Shown here piece after piece: positions 44,104 to 45,150 of a stretch of 45,150 nt of DNA. Every line of letters starts with the position of its first letter. Position 1 is the first letter of the stretch. Under the pieces are notes generated by a model, which saw only the letters and a program-made list of their open reading frames with translations, had not been told where the DNA came from and did not search any database. The translations under genes and the position numbers were made by a program. This stretch comes from Thermovibrio sp. GTDB taxonomy: Bacteria; Aquificota; Aquificia; Desulfurobacteriales; Desulfurobacteriaceae. The DNA is taken from the NCBI GenBank assembly GCA_015490195.1, contig WFYG01000045.1, forward strand, positions 1-45,150, read 5' to 3'.

Positions 44104-45150
<1,047 letters not shown>

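Overview
The window looks like a stretch of chromosome from a thermophilic, Gram-negative, probably hydrogen-dependent bacterium of the Aquificota, most likely Desulfurobacteriaceae (Thermovibrio-like). This is inference from gene content and style; no 16S gene is present. The grounds are: LpxA and a heptose kinase (LPS-bearing outer membrane); TtuA and TrmI, tRNA modifications typical of thermophiles; MqnA of the futalosine menaquinone route; a THEP1-type NTPase; sigma-54 control of nitrogen genes; NikR; a compact genome with 1-40 nt gene overlaps, many TTG/GTG starts, and GC content in the mid-to-upper 40s percent.

Layout. 1-14305 (+) is one tightly packed run of housekeeping genes: ispG (5' part missing), a FolB-like protein, a GGDEF cyclase, queH, metH without its reactivation domain, apt, fabF, rnc, maf, a membrane-anchored coiled-coil protein, a response regulator with a long acidic tail, ispF, fabZ, lpxA, an MBL-fold hydrolase, a THEP1 NTPase, hslO and an archaemetzincin-like protease. 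14302-16782 (-) holds a purine nucleoside phosphorylase and a repeat-bearing lipoprotein. 16827-20611 is a nitrogen-assimilation block: amt, a Fur-family regulator, glnB and glnA. amt and glnB each have a near-consensus sigma-54 promoter, and amt and glnA are each followed by a strong intrinsic terminator. After a small methyltransferase gene come lysA, tyrA and a class II aldolase (-).

23932-26621 is a small signalling island: a DUF3365-type heme-c sensor with a HAMP domain, a PATAN/DUF4388 protein, and a divergent protein carrying two copies of the helical module that ends the PATAN protein. 26608-32779 (-) carries mqnA, ttuA, hldA, radC and ileS. 32865-40982 (+) carries argS, a SPOR protein, a TatD-radical SAM fusion, nikR, yebC, a LysM lytic transglycosylase, trmI, an ExbB/TolQ channel and an exonuclease III. 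Next come an orphan ORF (-), dapD and metG (+), a decayed MNT-HEPN toxin-antitoxin pair, and the 3' part of ahcY (-).

Functional links. ahcY and metH are two steps of the methionine/SAM cycle. dapD and lysA serve lysine and peptidoglycan precursor synthesis. fabF, fabZ and lpxA connect fatty acid and lipid A synthesis. amt, glnB and glnA form the ammonium uptake, sensing and assimilation set.

The most unusual signals are a roughly eight-fold excess of the palindrome GAGCTC (mostly RGAGCTCY) across the window, four convergent gene pairs ending on a shared TTAA, the matched sigma-54 promoters, the heme/PATAN/tandem-module island, the response regulator with a possibly pole-organising tail, and the degenerate MNT-HEPN locus. 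No gene-free stretch exceeds 300 bases. I saw no tRNA, rRNA, CRISPR array, insertion sequence or prophage.
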